From the NCBI GenBank assembly GCA_903970355.1, contig CAJCIF010000351.1, forward strand, positions 1 to 13,527: a DNA stretch of 13,527 nucleotides, read 5' to 3'. How positions within the stretch are numbered: position 1 is the first letter of the stretch; each line of letters begins with the position of its first letter. The translations under genes and the position numbers were made by a program. Shown here piece by piece: positions 12,282 through 13,527 of the stretch. The stretch is from Actinomycetota bacterium (GTDB lineage Bacteria > Cyanobacteriota > Vampirovibrionia > Obscuribacterales > Obscuribacteraceae). The notes beneath the pieces are model-generated. The model saw nothing but the letters and a program-made list of their open reading frames with translations. It did not search any database and had not been told where the DNA came from.

Positions 12282-13349
12282 ATGCGCCGTTTTTTCAGTT
12301 TTGTTTTCATGCTTGAGGCTTTTTATGCGGTCGCTGTCTTGCCTTCCGCCGCTGACAATCCCTATCTAACCAGCGGTATTGCTGCTTTTAACAAGGGCCA
12401 GTATGCGGAAGCAATTGGCTTTCTGGGTGCGGCAAAGCCAACGGAGTATGACAATCCTTTATTCCATTACTACATGGCCAATTGCCTTGTCAAAGTGAAC
12501 CAGAAAACAGATGCCATCAAGGAGTACAAGCTTGCTTTAGATCTAGCTCCTGAGGGTCAACTGAAACAGTATTGCCACATGGCTCTCCAGGCACTTGAGC
12601 CCGCGCCTGTTTCTTCAGCATCAAAAGCCCCCATTCCAAATCAGGAACCTGCCGCACCAGTAAGACTGACAGGGGTACAACAGCCGCAAGTAGTGAGTGT
12701 TTTATGTGGCTGCCCGCTTTGCGCCAGACTCGATATTATCTTGACCAGTTTGCAGTCTAAGTACGGTGACAAGGTCAATTTCGTGAGATCGCAAATGCAG
12801 ACTCCGGGCACGAGAAATACCATCGTCGAACATGATGAGCGTCTGAAGGAAATCTTTCAACATTATTCGATTACTCAATGTCCTACGGTTATGGTGTTCG
12901 ATAATCAAGGCGGCATGGGTAGGGTCTTTTCCAATTACATTCCGGAACCTGATCTCACCAAAGCAATAGATGATGTAGCTAAAACGAGTCCTCCAAAATC
13001 AGGTATACCAAGCGATCAACACCTGGCCAGCCAGAGAGAAACTATCGTCAATGATTTCAATTCTCGGGTAAGCCACGATCAGCTCAGGCTTGATCAGGAA
13101 ATCAAACAAATAGAAACAGAAACCACTCAGCAAATAGAAGATATTAGAAACCAGCCTAGAAATAGAGGAAGTGGGTATTTCAATCAATCACAAATTCAAA
13201 CTTTGCAGGATGATGCCAAAACTAAGATCAAAGCGCTGAGAGAAGATTCTGAACGTCGCAAGGCAGACTGGGCTAAGGCGGAGGAAGAACAGCTCCAGGC
13301 TCTTCAATCTACGCAAAGTTTCAGGCGCTCTCAGAGCAGCGGACACTGA
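12282..13349 (+). CDS. Secreted TPR-thioredoxin-like protein with C-terminal coiled coil
   Basis: The protein has 355 residues. The signal peptide is at 1-24 (hydrophobic FFSFVFMLEAFYAVAVL, cleavage near SAA|D). Two TPR-like helix pairs lie at about 27-53 (GIAAFNKGQYAEAIGFLGAA) and 59-92 (LFHYYMANCLVKVNQKTDAIKEYKLALDLAP). A Pro/Ala-rich linker (105-133) leads to a thioredoxin-like domain (about 135-232) with VVSVLCGCPLCARL. Its cysteines 142, 144 and 147 include a C-x-x-C, and C200-P201 sits at the cis-Pro loop (ITQCPTVMVFDNQG). The tail, about 248-342, is Gln/Glu/Lys/Arg-rich and predicted coiled coil. Inferred location: periplasm or envelope. Inferred role: redox or metal-binding scaffold. 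ATG 12282 has only a weak AGAG upstream. The gene is divergent from qor; no shared pathway is evident. Confidence 0.75.
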   Translation: MRRFFSFVFMLEAFYAVAVLPSAADNPYLTSGIAAFNKGQYAEAIGFLGAAKPTEYDNPLFHYYMANCLVKVNQKTDAIKEYKLALDLAPEGQLKQYCHMALQALEPAPVSSASKAPIPNQEPAAPVRLTGVQQPQVVSVLCGCPLCARLDIILTSLQSKYGDKVNFVRSQMQTPGTRNTIVEHDERLKEIFQHYSITQCPTVMVFDNQGGMGRVFSNYIPEPDLTKAIDDVAKTSPPKSGIPSDQHLASQRETIVNDFNSRVSHDQLRLDQEIKQIETETTQQIEDIRNQPRNRGSGYFNQSQIQTLQDDAKTKIKALREDSERRKADWAKAEEEQLQALQSTQSFRRSQSSGH

Positions 13350-13413
13350 TTTGGGGAATTGTTAGCCACTTTTCAGCTTTCGGCATACAAATTTAAAAGA
13401 AAAAGTGTCCAGA

Positions 13414-13444
13414 TTGGTCGATTGAGAGAATGACACGTTAGAAT
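13414..13444 (+). promoter_or_regulatory. Candidate promoter for tRNA-Ala
   Basis: TAGAAT (13439-13444) lies ten bases before the tRNA, and TTGGTC (13414-13419) is a possible -35 box, but at a long 19-base spacing. Position relative to the tRNA is right; sequence match is modest. Confidence 0.35.
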
Positions 13445-13453
13445 AGCTTCCGT

Positions 13454-13526
13454 GGGGGCTTGGCTCAGTTGGTAGAGCGTCTCCTTTGCACGGAGAAGGT
13501 CAGCGGTTCGACTCCGCTAGCCTCCA
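13454..13526 (+). tRNA. tRNA-Ala (anticodon UGC)
   Basis: A 73-base cloverleaf, complete just before the window ends. The acceptor stem GGGGGCT pairs with AGCCTCC and includes G3-U70, the alanine identity pair; the discriminator is A. The D-arm is GGCTCAGTTGGTAGAGC. The anticodon stem is TCTCC/GGAGA with loop TTTGCAC, giving TGC. The T-arm is AGCGG-TTCGACT-CCGCT. The base after the discriminator is G, so CCA is apparently not encoded. Confidence 0.97.
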
Positions 13527-13527
13527 G

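Noticed and set aside
13360..13409. CACTTTT...AAAAGTG inverted repeat after the TPR-thioredoxin gene as terminator
   Set aside because: The loop of roughly 27 bases and AT-only stem interior make a stable hairpin unlikely, and no T-run follows.
1..13527. CRISPR array, insertion sequence or prophage
   Set aside because: No regularly spaced repeats, transposase motifs, terminal inverted repeats or phage structural genes were seen on either strand.

Overview
The window reads as chromosomal DNA of a Gram-negative-type bacterium with moderate GC (roughly mid-40s %, by eye). It encodes an outer-membrane-type beta-barrel, secreted TPR and Spy-like proteins, Tad-type pseudopilins and envelope-modification enzymes. 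Gene style (TPR plus thioredoxin secreted proteins, a Tad-like cassette, YIDPGTG/alkaline-phosphatase-superfamily genes) would fit a deep-branching lineage such as the non-photosynthetic Cyanobacteriota (Melainabacteria/Obscuribacterales). That placement is a guess from memory, not a sequence match. No insertion sequence, phage gene or CRISPR array is visible.

Left part (1-5093). A truncated Spy/CpxP-like helical protein gene (1-708, +) converges on a tightly packed minus-strand operon. In transcription order the operon holds a proline-rich beta-barrel protein (5093-4182), a secreted TPR protein (4142-3588), a TadE-like pseudopilin (3591-3055, ATGA overlap with the TPR gene), a TadG-like protein with a heavily enlarged von Willebrand A domain (3050-1179) and a second TadE-like pseudopilin (1163-723). 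It looks like a Tad-type surface-appendage or adhesion cassette carrying its own barrel and TPR protein but no motor, secretin or prepilin peptidase within view.

Middle (5094-9024). A 409-base divergent control region rich in palindromes and TTTAC-containing repeats separates that operon from a plus-strand trio. The trio is a small AYIDPGTGS membrane protein (5503-5718), a two-part protein with a kinase-like N-terminal signature and a C-terminal SAM methyltransferase (5775-7166), and a membrane-anchored alkaline-phosphatase-superfamily (sulfatase/LTA-synthase-like) transferase (7187-8842). It is probably a cell-surface glycan or lipid modification unit. A tRNA-Ile(GAU) gene follows.

Right part (9046-13527). 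Two 4-TM SMR/EamA-type half-transporters and a FemAB-like GNAT acyltransferase form an overlapping plus-strand operon. It ends against a convergent quinone oxidoreductase gene with which it shares the four bases TTAA. The oxidoreductase promoter is unusually readable: TTGCAA, a 17-bp spacer that is itself a TetR-type inverted repeat, and TATAAT. Divergent from it lies a secreted TPR-thioredoxin-coiled-coil protein gene, and the window closes with a complete tRNA-Ala(UGC) gene. Most of the protein genes concern the cell envelope or periplasm.
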